A stretch of DNA of 64,000 nucleotides from an uncultured Clostridia bacterium (GCA_944337235.1 CALVLK010000001.1:185074-249073), one strand, 5' to 3'. Counted from the stretch's first letter, positions 8,588 through 17,265 are shown. A program made the numbers and translations. The notes: generated by a model from the letters alone, not told the origin.

Positions 8588-9594
8588 CGGCGCACCATCC
8601 CCTCCTGCTGCAAGAAGGCGATATGGTCGCGCACCGTCTCTTCGAGCGGACGGGGCGCATAGCCGAACACGCGCCGCGCCTTTTCGATGGGGAAGTCCGC
8701 GCGCTCCCGCAGCGCCGCGAGCGCCGCACCCGTGTAGAGCGGCCGTTTGCCCGCCAGCTTTGCATACAGACGCAAAAAGGGCAGCCCGAGATAGGCCGTC
8801 CAGAGGGGCAGCGTGGGAACGCGCTTTGCGCCCGTCATCTTCTGAATGACGGCGAGGCAGTCGTTGATCCGATTTGGCTGATGGGCGAAGAGATAGCATT
8901 CCCCCCTCTCCGCACGTTCAAAGATGGCGGGAAGGACGTCCGCGACGTCGCGGATGTCAAAGTCGTTATACCCCGCGTTGACGGACGCGGGCAGCCTGCC
9001 CGTCATATAGTCGATGAACATCTGCGTCATGTGCGTGCCGCTGTAATCGCCTGGCCCGAGGACGCTTGCAAACATGAGGATGCTTGCGTTCAGCCCGCGT
9101 TCCGCCGCCGCGCGAAGCACCAGCTGATCGGCTGCGCTCTTGGCGCGCGGATAACCCTTGCGCGACTGCGCGGGATCGGGTGCATACGTCTTGAGCTCCT
9201 CGTCGGGGAAATATCCGCGCGGGAAGGCCTCCGTCGACGAGATATGCAGCAATTTTACTGCATTGTGTGCGCAGCATGCGTCGACCACATTCTTAGTGCC
9301 CTGTACGGTCACGCGGTAGACCTCCTGCGAAGGCGTCTCGCCGATCGAGACCTTTGCCGCCGTGTGCAGCACGGCAAACGGACCGTCGCCCGAAAACAGC
9401 TTCTCCACGTCTGAGGCATTCGTGATGTCCCCGAGCACCAATTCGGGGATATCGTTCCCGAAAATGTGCGCCGCCTTCTCTCTGCTGCGCGCCATGCCGA
9501 CCACCCTGCACCCCTCCGAAAGCAATTTTTGGGTGAGTACGTTGCCGACATACCCCGTACAACCCGTCACGATATAGGTGAGCGATCTGTCCAT
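8584..9594 (-). CDS. NAD(P)-dependent epimerase/dehydratase (extended SDR)
   Basis: A 336-residue extended short-chain dehydrogenase. The Rossmann motif TGCTGYVG lies at residues 10-17 and the active-site pair is Tyr148/Lys152 (KGYPRAK), with SST at 119-121. It most resembles the dihydroflavonol-4-reductase / nucleoside-sugar epimerase branch. The real substrate is unknown, and co-transcription with an EFR1 ferredoxin suggests a redox step. Its start has a GGAGG site (TACGGAGGAAAAA) and a strong promoter upstream. Confidence 0.87.
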   Translation of the reverse strand: MDRSLTYIVTGCTGYVGNVLTQKLLSEGCRVVGMARSREKAAHIFGNDIPELVLGDITNASDVEKLFSGDGPFAVLHTAAKVSIGETPSQEVYRVTVQGTKNVVDACCAHNAVKLLHISSTEAFPRGYFPDEELKTYAPDPAQSRKGYPRAKSAADQLVLRAAAERGLNASILMFASVLGPGDYSGTHMTQMFIDYMTGRLPASVNAGYNDFDIRDVADVLPAIFERAERGECYLFAHQPNRINDCLAVIQKMTGAKRVPTLPLWTAYLGLPFLRLYAKLAGKRPLYTGAALAALRERADFPIEKARRVFGYAPRPLEETVRDHIAFLQQEGMVRR

Positions 9595-9651
9595 TTTTTC
9601 CTCCGTATCCCTTCGGCGATCCGGCCAAAGGCGACGAAATAAGTCGATATC

Positions 9652-9680
9652 AGTATATCATCGATCCGCTCCGCTGTCAA
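9652..9680 (-). promoter_or_regulatory. SigA-type promoter of the epimerase-EFR1 operon
   Basis: Minus strand: TTGACA (9675-9680), 17-base spacer, TATACT (9652-9657). A perfect -35 and a 5/6 -10. The leader is about 50 bases. Confidence 0.78.
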
Positions 9681-9742
9681 TCCGTACACAAAAAAATAAA
9701 ATCTGCCCTGCGATATCCCGGTTAAAAAATATCATTTGGGTA

Positions 9743-9771
9743 TTGCTTTTTCGATGGCGAGCATGTATAAT
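9743..9771 (+). promoter_or_regulatory. Promoter of the lipoprotein metallopeptidase, probably leaderless
   Basis: TTGCTT (9743-9748), 17-base spacer, TATAAT (9766-9771), then GGTGCC and the ATG at 9778. This is the same six-base geometry as at 5224 and 5396. An in-frame ATG at 9736 lies upstream of the promoter and cannot be the start of this transcript. Confidence 0.75.
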
Positions 9772-9777
9772 GGTGCC

Positions 9778-11322
9778 ATGAATAGAGTTACAAAAAAGTG
9801 CTTTCTGATTATTTTTGCTGCAATCGGCTGTCTTGGTATCTTCACCGCCGCAGGCTGTACGGCGAAATACGGCCTTTCTGAACAGGAAAAGAACATCGAG
9901 ATATATACCGCTGCGGATGAAGAGTCTTTATGGGTGGATTGCTATACATACACAACGGAAAACGCGGATTATTATTTTGAAACGACGCTTGAACATGAAA
10001 TAACAGACGCGTTTATAGAAACCGCAGAGCAAGTGCTGACCGATTACCCGCAAGACAAGGCAGAATTTGTTGTGGGAACGTCCTTCAATACCGCCTATGT
10101 CGGCTCAATCCGCAATGCCGTAAACACGATCAACCGAACGATCGACAAGTTCTATTTCAACATAGACGATCTGTCGCATCTGGATCTTCTCATCGAGCTC
10201 AACGCTAAAAAGTACGGCGAGACAACGCCCTATGGCTTGCTGTACGCATACAGCTACGGGCAATGTATGCAATCAGGATACGAAGTTCCAAAACTGCTGA
10301 GCGACGCGGAACTGACCGAAACGGTCAATGCAAACAGGGATATCACCGATCTGAACGCATTTGTATTTCTCTCCTCCTCGACGACGGAGACCGAAAAACT
10401 TGCGGCGCAGACATTGGCCGTGAAAATATATGAATTGGCGGGTTTTGAAAAATTACAGGAGATGGTGGAAGCGGAGAGTGTTGCCGAGCAGCAGAATATT
10501 TTGGATTTTTATGTGAAATATGTCTGCTACGACAACAATATTGTGCCGTTGCTGCCCTCCGGGCTGGCTGATTATGAGTGCTATCATACGCAGAGATACA
10601 TCGTCGCCGACTATCCCAAACTGGAAATGCGGATATTTATTGCCAAAGATTTTGCCCCTTTTGTGTGGGAAACGCACATCAATGACTATGCCCAGTTAAA
10701 GGAATGTCTGCTCGGAACGATAGAGCCGTTTGAACAGATCAATGAATTTATCGGCAATACTACACCGCTGCCCGTTGATTTTTATTTCTTTGAAAATACC
10801 GCCAATTTCGGATGGTTCAACAATCACAGAGTGGAAGTGGACGCACTCAGTTTTATGGTCCACGAATATGCCCATGTTGCCATGTTCGACAAGATGCGCC
10901 ACGGCTACTGGACGATAGAGGCATTTGCCGAATACTGCGACGCAAAATTCGGGGTCTATGGCGGGAGCGAGTGGATCTTAAATCTGTATATCCAAAACAG
11001 CGAGGTTGACAATGAGCAGGTGAAGCAGACATTGCAGCTTCTGAAGGATTATCCGCCGCAGAATGCTATGGAAATGTGGGACATCTATGCCTATGTCTCT
11101 GAAACATTATACCCCGGCAGCGTGCATGAAATTAACGGAACGCCCAATTGCCTTTCGGAATGGATCGGTATTTCGCTGAGCAATTATCTTGTAGAGACAT
11201 ACGGCAGCGATAAATTTTTGGAACTCTGTACGACATATCAAAGCGAGCTGGATATCTACGGTAAGACGCGTGAGGAATTGCGTGAAGAGTGGTTCTCGGC
11301 ATTGAAACAAAAATTTGAATAA
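9778..11322 (+). CDS. Lipoprotein, putative gluzincin-type zinc metallopeptidase
   Basis: A 514-residue protein with a lipobox (FTAAGC, Cys27), so probably membrane-anchored outside. The C-terminal half holds HEYAH (His362, Glu363, His366), followed by WTIEAFAEY with Glu381/Glu385, spaced as in gluzincin peptidases; the N-terminal ~330 residues match nothing I recognise. Codon use is visibly more AT-rich than in the neighbours, which may reflect later acquisition. A 16-bp-stem terminator follows. I am fairly sure of the zinc motif, less so of activity; no substrate can be inferred. Confidence 0.72.
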   Translation: MNRVTKKCFLIIFAAIGCLGIFTAAGCTAKYGLSEQEKNIEIYTAADEESLWVDCYTYTTENADYYFETTLEHEITDAFIETAEQVLTDYPQDKAEFVVGTSFNTAYVGSIRNAVNTINRTIDKFYFNIDDLSHLDLLIELNAKKYGETTPYGLLYAYSYGQCMQSGYEVPKLLSDAELTETVNANRDITDLNAFVFLSSSTTETEKLAAQTLAVKIYELAGFEKLQEMVEAESVAEQQNILDFYVKYVCYDNNIVPLLPSGLADYECYHTQRYIVADYPKLEMRIFIAKDFAPFVWETHINDYAQLKECLLGTIEPFEQINEFIGNTTPLPVDFYFFENTANFGWFNNHRVEVDALSFMVHEYAHVAMFDKMRHGYWTIEAFAEYCDAKFGVYGGSEWILNLYIQNSEVDNEQVKQTLQLLKDYPPQNAMEMWDIYAYVSETLYPGSVHEINGTPNCLSEWIGISLSNYLVETYGSDKFLELCTTYQSELDIYGKTREELREEWFSALKQKFE

Positions 11323-11340
11323 ATCATGCCTATCATTTTC

Positions 11341-11380
11341 AAAAAGAGAAGGGACGCCATGCGACGTCCCTTCTCTTTTT
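11341..11380. terminator. Bidirectional intrinsic terminator between the lipoprotein gene and tRNA-Thr
   Basis: A 16-bp perfect stem (AAAAAGAGAAGGGACG and its complement) with an 8-base loop and T-tracts on both strands. On the minus strand it begins directly at the tRNA 3' CCA. Confidence 0.9.
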
Positions 11381-11455
11381 GGAGCTACTGGCCGGACTTG
11401 AACCGGCGACCTGCTGATTACGAATCAGCTGCTCTACCGACTGAGCCACAGTAGC
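11380..11455 (-). tRNA. tRNA-Thr (anticodon CGU), CCA encoded
   Basis: 76 bases on the minus strand. The acceptor stem GCTACTG/CAGTAGC, anticodon stem-loop CTGATTCGTAATCAG (anticodon CGT), T-arm GCCGGTTCAAGTCCGGC, discriminator T and encoded CCA are all present. It reads ACG codons, which should be common in this GC-rich genome. Confidence 0.93.
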
Positions 11456-11480
11456 ATGTCTCTGCCGAAACAGCTTTTTA

Positions 11481-11509
11481 ATTATATAACAGACCAATAA
11501 AAAACGCAA
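11481..11509 (-). promoter_or_regulatory. Promoter of tRNA-Thr
   Basis: Minus strand: TTGCGT (11504-11509), 17-base spacer, TATAAT (11481-11486). It lies 25 bases upstream of the tRNA 5' end. Confidence 0.7.
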
Positions 11510-11527
11510 GCGTTTTCACAGACAAAA

Positions 11528-12431
11528 TCAGATTTTTTTATTCTTGGGCACAAAAAGGCGTACGCTTTTCGGGCACAGTCCGATCTGAACATCTCCGCTG
11601 CAGCCCTCTTCGCCATCGAAGTCCCACACGACGTGATCGGGCGTACGAATGGAGACGTGCGATCCGTACAGATAGCTGATATCCATTTTTCTTGATGCGG
11701 CATCCAAACACAAAGAGCGAGGCGACAGAAAAGAGCGCGCCCACTCTGCGCAGCAGATTCGGCTTGCGGACCTGGCGGATGATGACGGTCTCCAATCGTC
11801 CGTCGCACATGCTGCCCTGTTTGTTGATGGGGAACCCCGCGACCGAGCGGCCGTTGAGTACGAGCACCATGACGGCGTGCGTATGCACCCTTTTGCCGTC
11901 CACCGTCACATCCACAGGGAACACGTCGAGATCCATATTGTGGCGGATCCCCTCAAAGGCATAGGCGAGCGCGCCGAGCGCACGCTTCTGCGCCTGCGGC
12001 GTATGATAGGTCGCGCTGGTAAATGCCCCAGCCGCCGCGATATACATTGCATACCGATCGCCGATGCGCATACAGTCGAGCAGCTGCGATCTTCCGTTCA
12101 GAATGACCTTCAGCGAGCCCCGCACCGTACGGGGGATGCCGAGCGAGCGTGCCACGTCGTTCACCGTGCCGGAGGGAATATAGCCGAGCTGAATGTTTTT
12201 GCCTTCCGCAGCATGGATGACGTTGTTGAATGTGCCGTCGCCGCCCGAAAAGATGATCGCATCGTACTTTTCAGCCCCCTCGCGCACGCGCGCCTCAAGC
12301 TCCTCCGCGCTCTGCGTGATGCAGACGTCCACCTCGCTATATCGGGAGGCGAGCTTGCGCCTGATCGTCTTCATCCTGCGCGCGATCATGCCCCTTCCGC
12401 TGTTGGGATTGTACAAAAAAAGACATTTCAT
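11528..12431 (-). CDS. YegS/BmrU-type diacylglycerol (lipid) kinase with an apparent frameshift
   Basis: A lipid kinase of the DagK/YegS family. The N-terminal 235 residues are normal: FLYNPNSGRG, SGGDGTFNNVIHA and IPSGTVNDVARSL form the ATP-binding core. After FVFGCRIKK the frame runs into a basic, low-quality tail. In the next frame the expected C-terminus appears (MDISYLYGSHVSIRTP, then WDFDGEEG and VRLFVPKNK, ending at 11528). Removing one base from the T5 run at 11686-11690 (A5 in the coding strand) restores a full-length protein of about 300 residues. This is either a sequencing/assembly indel, a real mutation or, less likely, slippage. It is the last gene of the rnj operon. Confidence 0.83.
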
Positions 12432-12470
12432 CCGATCATCTCCCGTTCCGCCGCGCCGCGGCCGCAGGCG

Positions 12471-13664
12471 TCATTTGCGCCGCCTGCGCAGAATATCCCC
12501 TGCCGAAAGCGCATAGGGGCAATCGAAGGATAAAATTTCCTGAACACGCTTCGCATCCGAACAGGGCGCGCCGTTGCTGTCACGCATGCCATTGACACGA
12601 AAGGACAGACCGAAGAACGGCCCCGGGGAGAGGATTTCCAGTTCGTCCCCCTCGTAAAAGCGCGTGCGCATCTCGGCAAACACCCTTCCGTCGTGCCATT
12701 CCTGCACGACGGCGATAAAATCGCACGTCCCGCCCAGCTGCGAATTTTCGTAAGAAACAGTCTCTGTGTTGTCGTCCAAAAAATATGCCGTCGTATATTC
12801 CCTGTGCGAGATGCAGTATAGTTCAGAAAGCAGCGCCGCTTGCTCCCCGCCGTCGATGAGGCGCCGATAGGCGTTTACGACGGTGGCAAGATAGTACTCG
12901 CTCTTCATTCTTCCCTCGATCTTGAAGGAGCATACCCCTGCCGCGGCAAGCTCACCAAGGTGTGCGCCCAGGTTGAGGTCTTTGCTGTTGAGAAAGAAGG
13001 TGCCCTTTCCGTCCTCGCCCACGGGGAACCACCCCTTTTCTTCACGCCCGCGGGCACGCAGCTCGTATTCGAACCGACACGCCTGCACGCAGGCGCCGCG
13101 ATTGGAGGGGCGCCCGTCGAGATAGTCGGACAAGAGGCACCTTCCGCTGTACGAAATACACATGGCGCCGTGCACGAACACCTCCAATTCGAGCGCAGGA
13201 TTTGCCGCATGGATGGCGGCGATCTCATGCAACGAGAGTTCGCGCGCAAGCACCACGCGGGAGGCGCCCAGCTCCTGCCACATGGCGGCGGCCTCGAGAT
13301 TGCAGGTGTTTGCCTGTGTGGAGACATGCATGGGAAGCGCAGGGGCGACCCTTCTTGCAATGCGCAGCGCGCCGAGATCAGAGATCAAAACGGCGTCCGC
13401 GCCCAGCGCTGCAAGCGTGCAAAAATATGCCGCCATCTCGTCAAGATCGGCATTGCGCGCAAAGATATTGACGGCGACATAGACCTTTTTGCCGCGCGCG
13501 TGCGCATAGGCGATCCCCTCGGCAAGTTCCTCCTCCGTAAAATTGTCGGCAAAGGTGCGCAGAGAAAAGCTCTTTCCGCCGAGATACACGGCGTCTGCGC
13601 CGTAATAGAGGGCAAGTTTTAATTTTTTTAAATTTCCGGCAGGCGCCAGAAGCTCCGGCTTCAT
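12471..13664 (-). CDS. U32 family peptidase-like protein, probable tRNA uridine hydroxylation protein TrhP
   Basis: A 397-residue member of the U32 family. The signature runs through VFVHGAMCISYSGRCLLSD and continues NRGACVQACR, whose cysteines probably bind an iron-sulfur cluster; the N-terminus MKPELLAPAGN is diagnostic. Members called TrhP use prephenate to make 5-hydroxyuridine at tRNA position 34. In Bacillus the U32 genes yrrN/yrrO sit beside yrrM (trmR), which methylates that hydroxyl, and here a YrrM-like gene lies two genes upstream. Start at 13664 with a strong GGGAGG site. A role in collagenase-type proteolysis is the older, weaker idea. Confidence 0.85.
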   Translation of the reverse strand: MKPELLAPAGNLKKLKLALYYGADAVYLGGKSFSLRTFADNFTEEELAEGIAYAHARGKKVYVAVNIFARNADLDEMAAYFCTLAALGADAVLISDLGALRIARRVAPALPMHVSTQANTCNLEAAAMWQELGASRVVLARELSLHEIAAIHAANPALELEVFVHGAMCISYSGRCLLSDYLDGRPSNRGACVQACRFEYELRARGREEKGWFPVGEDGKGTFFLNSKDLNLGAHLGELAAAGVCSFKIEGRMKSEYYLATVVNAYRRLIDGGEQAALLSELYCISHREYTTAYFLDDNTETVSYENSQLGGTCDFIAVVQEWHDGRVFAEMRTRFYEGDELEILSPGPFFGLSFRVNGMRDSNGAPCSDAKRVQEILSFDCPYALSAGDILRRRRK

Positions 13665-13665
13665 C

Positions 13666-14178
13666 TCAATCCTCCCGCAGTAATTGCTGCGCGATATCGC
13701 AGGCGATCTGTTCCGCCGCACGATGATCGGTCGCGATAAGACAGCTCTCATCCCCCGCTTCGTACAAGGGCAGGTAGGCGAGCGAGCGCGCAACGACATC
13801 CTCCTGCCGAAGCCCCGCGGCAATGTCCTTGTACAGGCGGGCACGCAGACATTCGGGCGAAGCCGTCAGCGTAAAACGGAAAAGTCGCGTTACCGAGAGC
13901 AAAAGGCGCGCAAGGATGCGCTGTACGATCTCCTCCCGGGGCAAGACCCAACAAAAGATGACATTCTCAATCATATCGCAGGAGAGATATCCGTTGAGCA
14001 CGGTCACGATATTGTCGATGACGCGGCGCTTGCTCTCGTCGCTGACAGAAAACGGCAGCACGTTCCAACACCAATCGCCGTCAAGAAGAGCGCAGGCGGG
14101 CAACATCCGATGTAATTGATGCGCGACTGTACTCTTGCCGACGCCCATGGTGCCGTTGATCAGAATAAGGCGTTTCAT
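13666..14178 (-). CDS. P-loop kinase-like ATPase of unknown substrate
   Basis: A 170-residue small P-loop protein. Walker A is GTMGVGKST at residues 9-17, and LLDGDWCWN resembles the substrate Asp region of AAA_33/shikimate-kinase-like phosphotransferases. It lies between the trmR-like and U32 genes, overlapping the former by 4 bases (ATGA) and one base from the latter. The context suggests a role near tRNA modification or nucleotide salvage, but nothing in the sequence names a substrate. Confidence 0.75.
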   Translation of the reverse strand: MKRLILINGTMGVGKSTVAHQLHRMLPACALLDGDWCWNVLPFSVSDESKRRVIDNIVTVLNGYLSCDMIENVIFCWVLPREEIVQRILARLLLSVTRLFRFTLTASPECLRARLYKDIAAGLRQEDVVARSLAYLPLYEAGDESCLIATDHRAAEQIACDIAQQLLRED

Positions 14179-14771
14179 AAAATCTTCCTCGCCACGGCAA
14201 GGCCCTCGCCATAGGGATAGATCTGCGTTTCAAATGCGGGATCGCCCTCAAGCATGGCAAGATATTCGCGGATGTGCTCGACGAGCATGCGCCGCTTATG
14301 CGGAACGGCAACGTCGCCCCGCACCCATCCGTACAGCAGGACGTCGTCCGAAAACAGCACGCCGCCCCGCCTGAGCAGCCGCTTACAGTCTGCAAAATAC
14401 CTTCTGTACTGCACCTTTGGCCCGTCGAGGAAGATGAGATCGTACTCCCCCTGCAACAGGGGCAAAATTTCGCCCGCGTCGCCCTCGTGCAGCCGCACGC
14501 GATCGGTGAGCGAGAAGCGGGCAAAGTTTTCGCGCGCGATGCGGGCGCGCGCGGCGTCCACCTCAATGGTGGTGAGCTCTGCCTGCGTCTCGAGCAGCAG
14601 CGCAATGCCCGTCAGCCCCCGCCCCGTTCCGATCTCAAGGATGCGCGCGGCGTTTAAGACTTGCGCCGTCTGAATGAGGAGGCGCAGCGCCTCCTCCGCC
14701 GTGGTGGGATCGCGCTCTGCGGCGGCCTGCGTACGCAGCGCCGAAAGCTGTATTCTCTGTTTCTCATCCAT
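14175..14771 (-). CDS. trmR: O-methyltransferase, probable tRNA 5-hydroxyuridine methyltransferase (YrrM/TrmR-like)
   Basis: A 198-residue class I SAM methyltransferase of the family-3 O-methyltransferase (YrrM/CCoAOMT-like) type. ILEIGTGRGLTGIALL is the SAM-binding motif near residues 43-58 and YDLIFLDGPK carries the metal-binding Asp. TrmR converts 5-hydroxyuridine at tRNA position 34 into 5-methoxyuridine; the U32/TrhP-like gene in the same operon supports that assignment over a small-molecule substrate. The start at 14771 was chosen because the family N-terminus begins there. The gene overlaps the TfoX-like gene by 8 bases. Confidence 0.8.
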   Translation of the reverse strand: MDEKQRIQLSALRTQAAAERDPTTAEEALRLLIQTAQVLNAARILEIGTGRGLTGIALLLETQAELTTIEVDAARARIARENFARFSLTDRVRLHEGDAGEILPLLQGEYDLIFLDGPKVQYRRYFADCKRLLRRGGVLFSDDVLLYGWVRGDVAVPHKRRMLVEHIREYLAMLEGDPAFETQIYPYGEGLAVARKIL

Positions 14772-15057
14772 GCGGGCGCATCTCCTCTTCCATCGCGGAA
14801 AAGAGCGCAAACAGCGCGGCTGCGTCGAGGCCCTCCACGAGCAGCGCAGGCCTTGCCCCCGCATGCAGCGCGATCAGGGGCGCCCCCGCAAGCGCCGCAC
14901 GCGAAGAGGCGACGTCCTTTACAAACAGCATGCCGTTCTCGATCGTTCCGACAAACAATTCGTTGAAATAGACGAGCCATTCCCCCATCATGGGGCGCAA
15001 CCTTACCCCCGCAACGCCCGCAACGAGCGCATACGCCTGTTCCTTCGCGGTGGACAT
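14764..15057 (-). CDS. TfoX N-terminal domain protein
   Basis: A 97-residue protein matching the N-terminal domain of TfoX/Sxy (GVRLRPMMGEWLVYFN, LFVGTIENGMLFVKD). Full-length TfoX regulates competence in Gammaproteobacteria. Stand-alone N-domains in Bacillota have no known role. It is located four bases after rnj and overlaps the trmR-like gene. Confidence 0.78.
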   Translation of the reverse strand: MSTAKEQAYALVAGVAGVRLRPMMGEWLVYFNELFVGTIENGMLFVKDVASSRAALAGAPLIALHAGARPALLVEGLDAAALFALFSAMEEEMRPHG

Positions 15058-15061
15058 CCTT

Positions 15062-17125
15062 TCAAATCTCCTGGATCATGACGATGATCATGGGGGACTG
15101 TTTGGTCTTTTTGAAGAGATAGTTCTTCATCGCGCGCTTGATCGCGCCCTTCAGCTCCGCGACGTCGGTGCGGGAGCTGCCCTCGATCGCCTTGTCAACG
15201 ACGTCGCGCAGACCGCGCATATAGTCGCGCTCCTCCGAAAAGACGAAACCGCGGCTTTCGATAACGGGATCGTTCAAAAGAACGCCCTTGCTCACGAAGG
15301 CGGTCACGATGAACACGCCCTCGCCCGACATGCGCAGGCGCTCTTTGAGCACCTCGCTCGTGCCATAGTCCTCGAACCCCTCGCCGTCGATGAGGCGCGC
15401 GCCGCCGGCAAAGCTCTCGCCCTGGCGGATGCTGTCCTCCGTCACCTCGACGCAGGTGCCGATATCGGGGATAAAGATGTTCGAGGCGGGCATGCCGAGC
15501 TGCTGGGCAAGCTGCGCATGCCGCTTGAGATGACGGTATTCCCCGTGCACGGGGATAAAAAACTTGGGCGCGAGCAGCTTGTGCATGAGCTTATGCTCCT
15601 CCTGGCAGGCGTGCCCGGAGACATGGATCTTTTCCAGACTCTCGTACACGACGTCGGCGCCCTTCTTGTAGAGGTTGTTGATGACGCGGTAGATCATGCG
15701 CTCGTTGCCGGGAATGGGGCTTGCCGAGATGATGATGGTGTCGTTGGGGCCGATCGTCACCTTGTTGAAGTCGCCCGACGCCATGCGGGTGAGCGCGCTC
15801 ATCGGCTCGCCCTGCGAACCGGTGGAGATGATGACCACCTCGCGGTCGAAATAGTTTTTCGCCTTTTCGACGTCGATGATGACGCCCTCGGGAATGGTCA
15901 TTTCGCCGATCTTGAGCGCGGCCTCGACGACGTTGAACATGCTCCTGCCCGAAAACGCCACCTTGCGGCGGAATTTCACCGAGATGTCGATGATCTGCTG
16001 CAAGCGGTGTACGTTGGAGGCAAACGTGGCGATGATCAGCCTTCTGTCCGCATTCTCTGCAAAGAGATGCTCCAACGTGATCCCGACCACCATTTCGCTC
16101 ATGGTATAGCCCATGCGCTCGATGTTGGTCGACTCGCCGAGGTAGAGCAGAACCCCCTTCTTGCCGTATTCCGCGATCTCGGCAAGGTCGATGGGGGATC
16201 CCGCAACGGGGGTGAGATCGATCTTGAAGTCGCCGCTGTGGAAGATGATGCCGTACGGCGTTTCGATCGCAAGCGCCACCGCGCCCGCAATGGAATGGTT
16301 GACGTTGACAAAATTCACGGTGAAGCAGCCCGCCTTCACCTTATCTTTGGGTTTGATCGTCTGCTCGTTCAGATTGTTCAGTCTGTGCTCGCGCAGCTTG
16401 TTGTCGGTAAGGGCTAAGGTGAGTTTGGTCCCGTAGATGGGGGTGTCGGCATTCAGTTCCTTCATCAGGTAAGGCACGCCGCCGATGTGATCCTCGTGCC
16501 CGTGCGTCAGGAATACGCCGCGGATCATGTCTTTATGTTCGACGAGATAGCCGATCTCGGGGAATACGAGGTCGATGCCCGGCATCTCCTCCGTCGGGAA
16601 GATGATGCCCGCGTCGATGACAATGATGTCGCGCCCGTATTCGATCGCGGTCATGTTCTTGCCGATCTCGCCCACGCCGCCGAAGAACAAAATTTTCACG
16701 GGCGGCTTTTTGCGCGTACGGCGTTCGCCCTTCTGCGCCTTCTCACCCTTTCTGTCTGTGCCCTTCTCTGCCTTGGCGCGCTGCTTTGCAGGCTCTTGTT
16801 TGCCCGCCGCCTTGGCGCGCGGCTTTACCTCCTCTTCCGGTCTACTCTCGCCCGATTCGCTCTGCTGTGCGCTGCGGGGCGCGATGCGCGTGCCCTTTCC
16901 CTTTGCGCGCGAGGGGCGGCGGGGGGTATAGCCCGCCTCCTGCATCGCCTCTTTGCTGCGTTCCTGTCCCAGATTTTTGGAAGAGGCCTCTGTCTCTTTC
17001 TGCTCCGTTCCCTTGCCCTGTTTCTTCTTCGCCTGATCGCGCTCGTATGCCGCGATCCCGTTGAGAATGGCAAGTTCGATGGCGTTCTTCGCCTCGTGCT
17101 TTCCGCTTTCTTTTTTGTTGTCCAA
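15062..17125 (-). CDS. rnj: Ribonuclease J with a long basic N-terminal extension
   Basis: A metallo-beta-lactamase/beta-CASP RNase with endonuclease and 5'-exonuclease activity in mRNA decay. The core starts near residue 143 (VKILFFGGVGEIGKN). The metal-binding motif is THGHEDH (His208, His210, Asp212, His213), followed by FHSGDFKID and the beta-CASP motifs VSGHACQEEH and PVHGEYRHL. Residues ~1-142 are rich in Lys, Glu, Gln, Arg and Ala and look disordered; most RNase J proteins are ~555 residues, this one 687. The start is a TTG at 17125 with a textbook AAAAGGAG site at 17132-17139. A GTG at 17200 in frame has no ribosome site. Confidence 0.93.
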   Translation of the reverse strand: MDNKKESGKHEAKNAIELAILNGIAAYERDQAKKKQGKGTEQKETEASSKNLGQERSKEAMQEAGYTPRRPSRAKGKGTRIAPRSAQQSESGESRPEEEVKPRAKAAGKQEPAKQRAKAEKGTDRKGEKAQKGERRTRKKPPVKILFFGGVGEIGKNMTAIEYGRDIIVIDAGIIFPTEEMPGIDLVFPEIGYLVEHKDMIRGVFLTHGHEDHIGGVPYLMKELNADTPIYGTKLTLALTDNKLREHRLNNLNEQTIKPKDKVKAGCFTVNFVNVNHSIAGAVALAIETPYGIIFHSGDFKIDLTPVAGSPIDLAEIAEYGKKGVLLYLGESTNIERMGYTMSEMVVGITLEHLFAENADRRLIIATFASNVHRLQQIIDISVKFRRKVAFSGRSMFNVVEAALKIGEMTIPEGVIIDVEKAKNYFDREVVIISTGSQGEPMSALTRMASGDFNKVTIGPNDTIIISASPIPGNERMIYRVINNLYKKGADVVYESLEKIHVSGHACQEEHKLMHKLLAPKFFIPVHGEYRHLKRHAQLAQQLGMPASNIFIPDIGTCVEVTEDSIRQGESFAGGARLIDGEGFEDYGTSEVLKERLRMSGEGVFIVTAFVSKGVLLNDPVIESRGFVFSEERDYMRGLRDVVDKAIEGSSRTDVAELKGAIKRAMKNYLFKKTKQSPMIIVMIQEI

Positions 17126-17265
17126 ATGCTGCTCCTTTTGCTGCCATACCGTGTGCAAAGCATGCAAAACAAGAGAGTCGCTGCTCTCTGTATGTTCCAC
17201 GCATATGTGCGGCCCATATGATATTTTTATTTTACAATCGCCGATGCGATTCTCATTCCGCCTCT

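Noticed and set aside
9736-9777. An upstream in-frame ATG for the lipoprotein metallopeptidase.
   Set aside because: It lies before the -35 box of the only promoter, and starting there would spoil the lipoprotein signal peptide.
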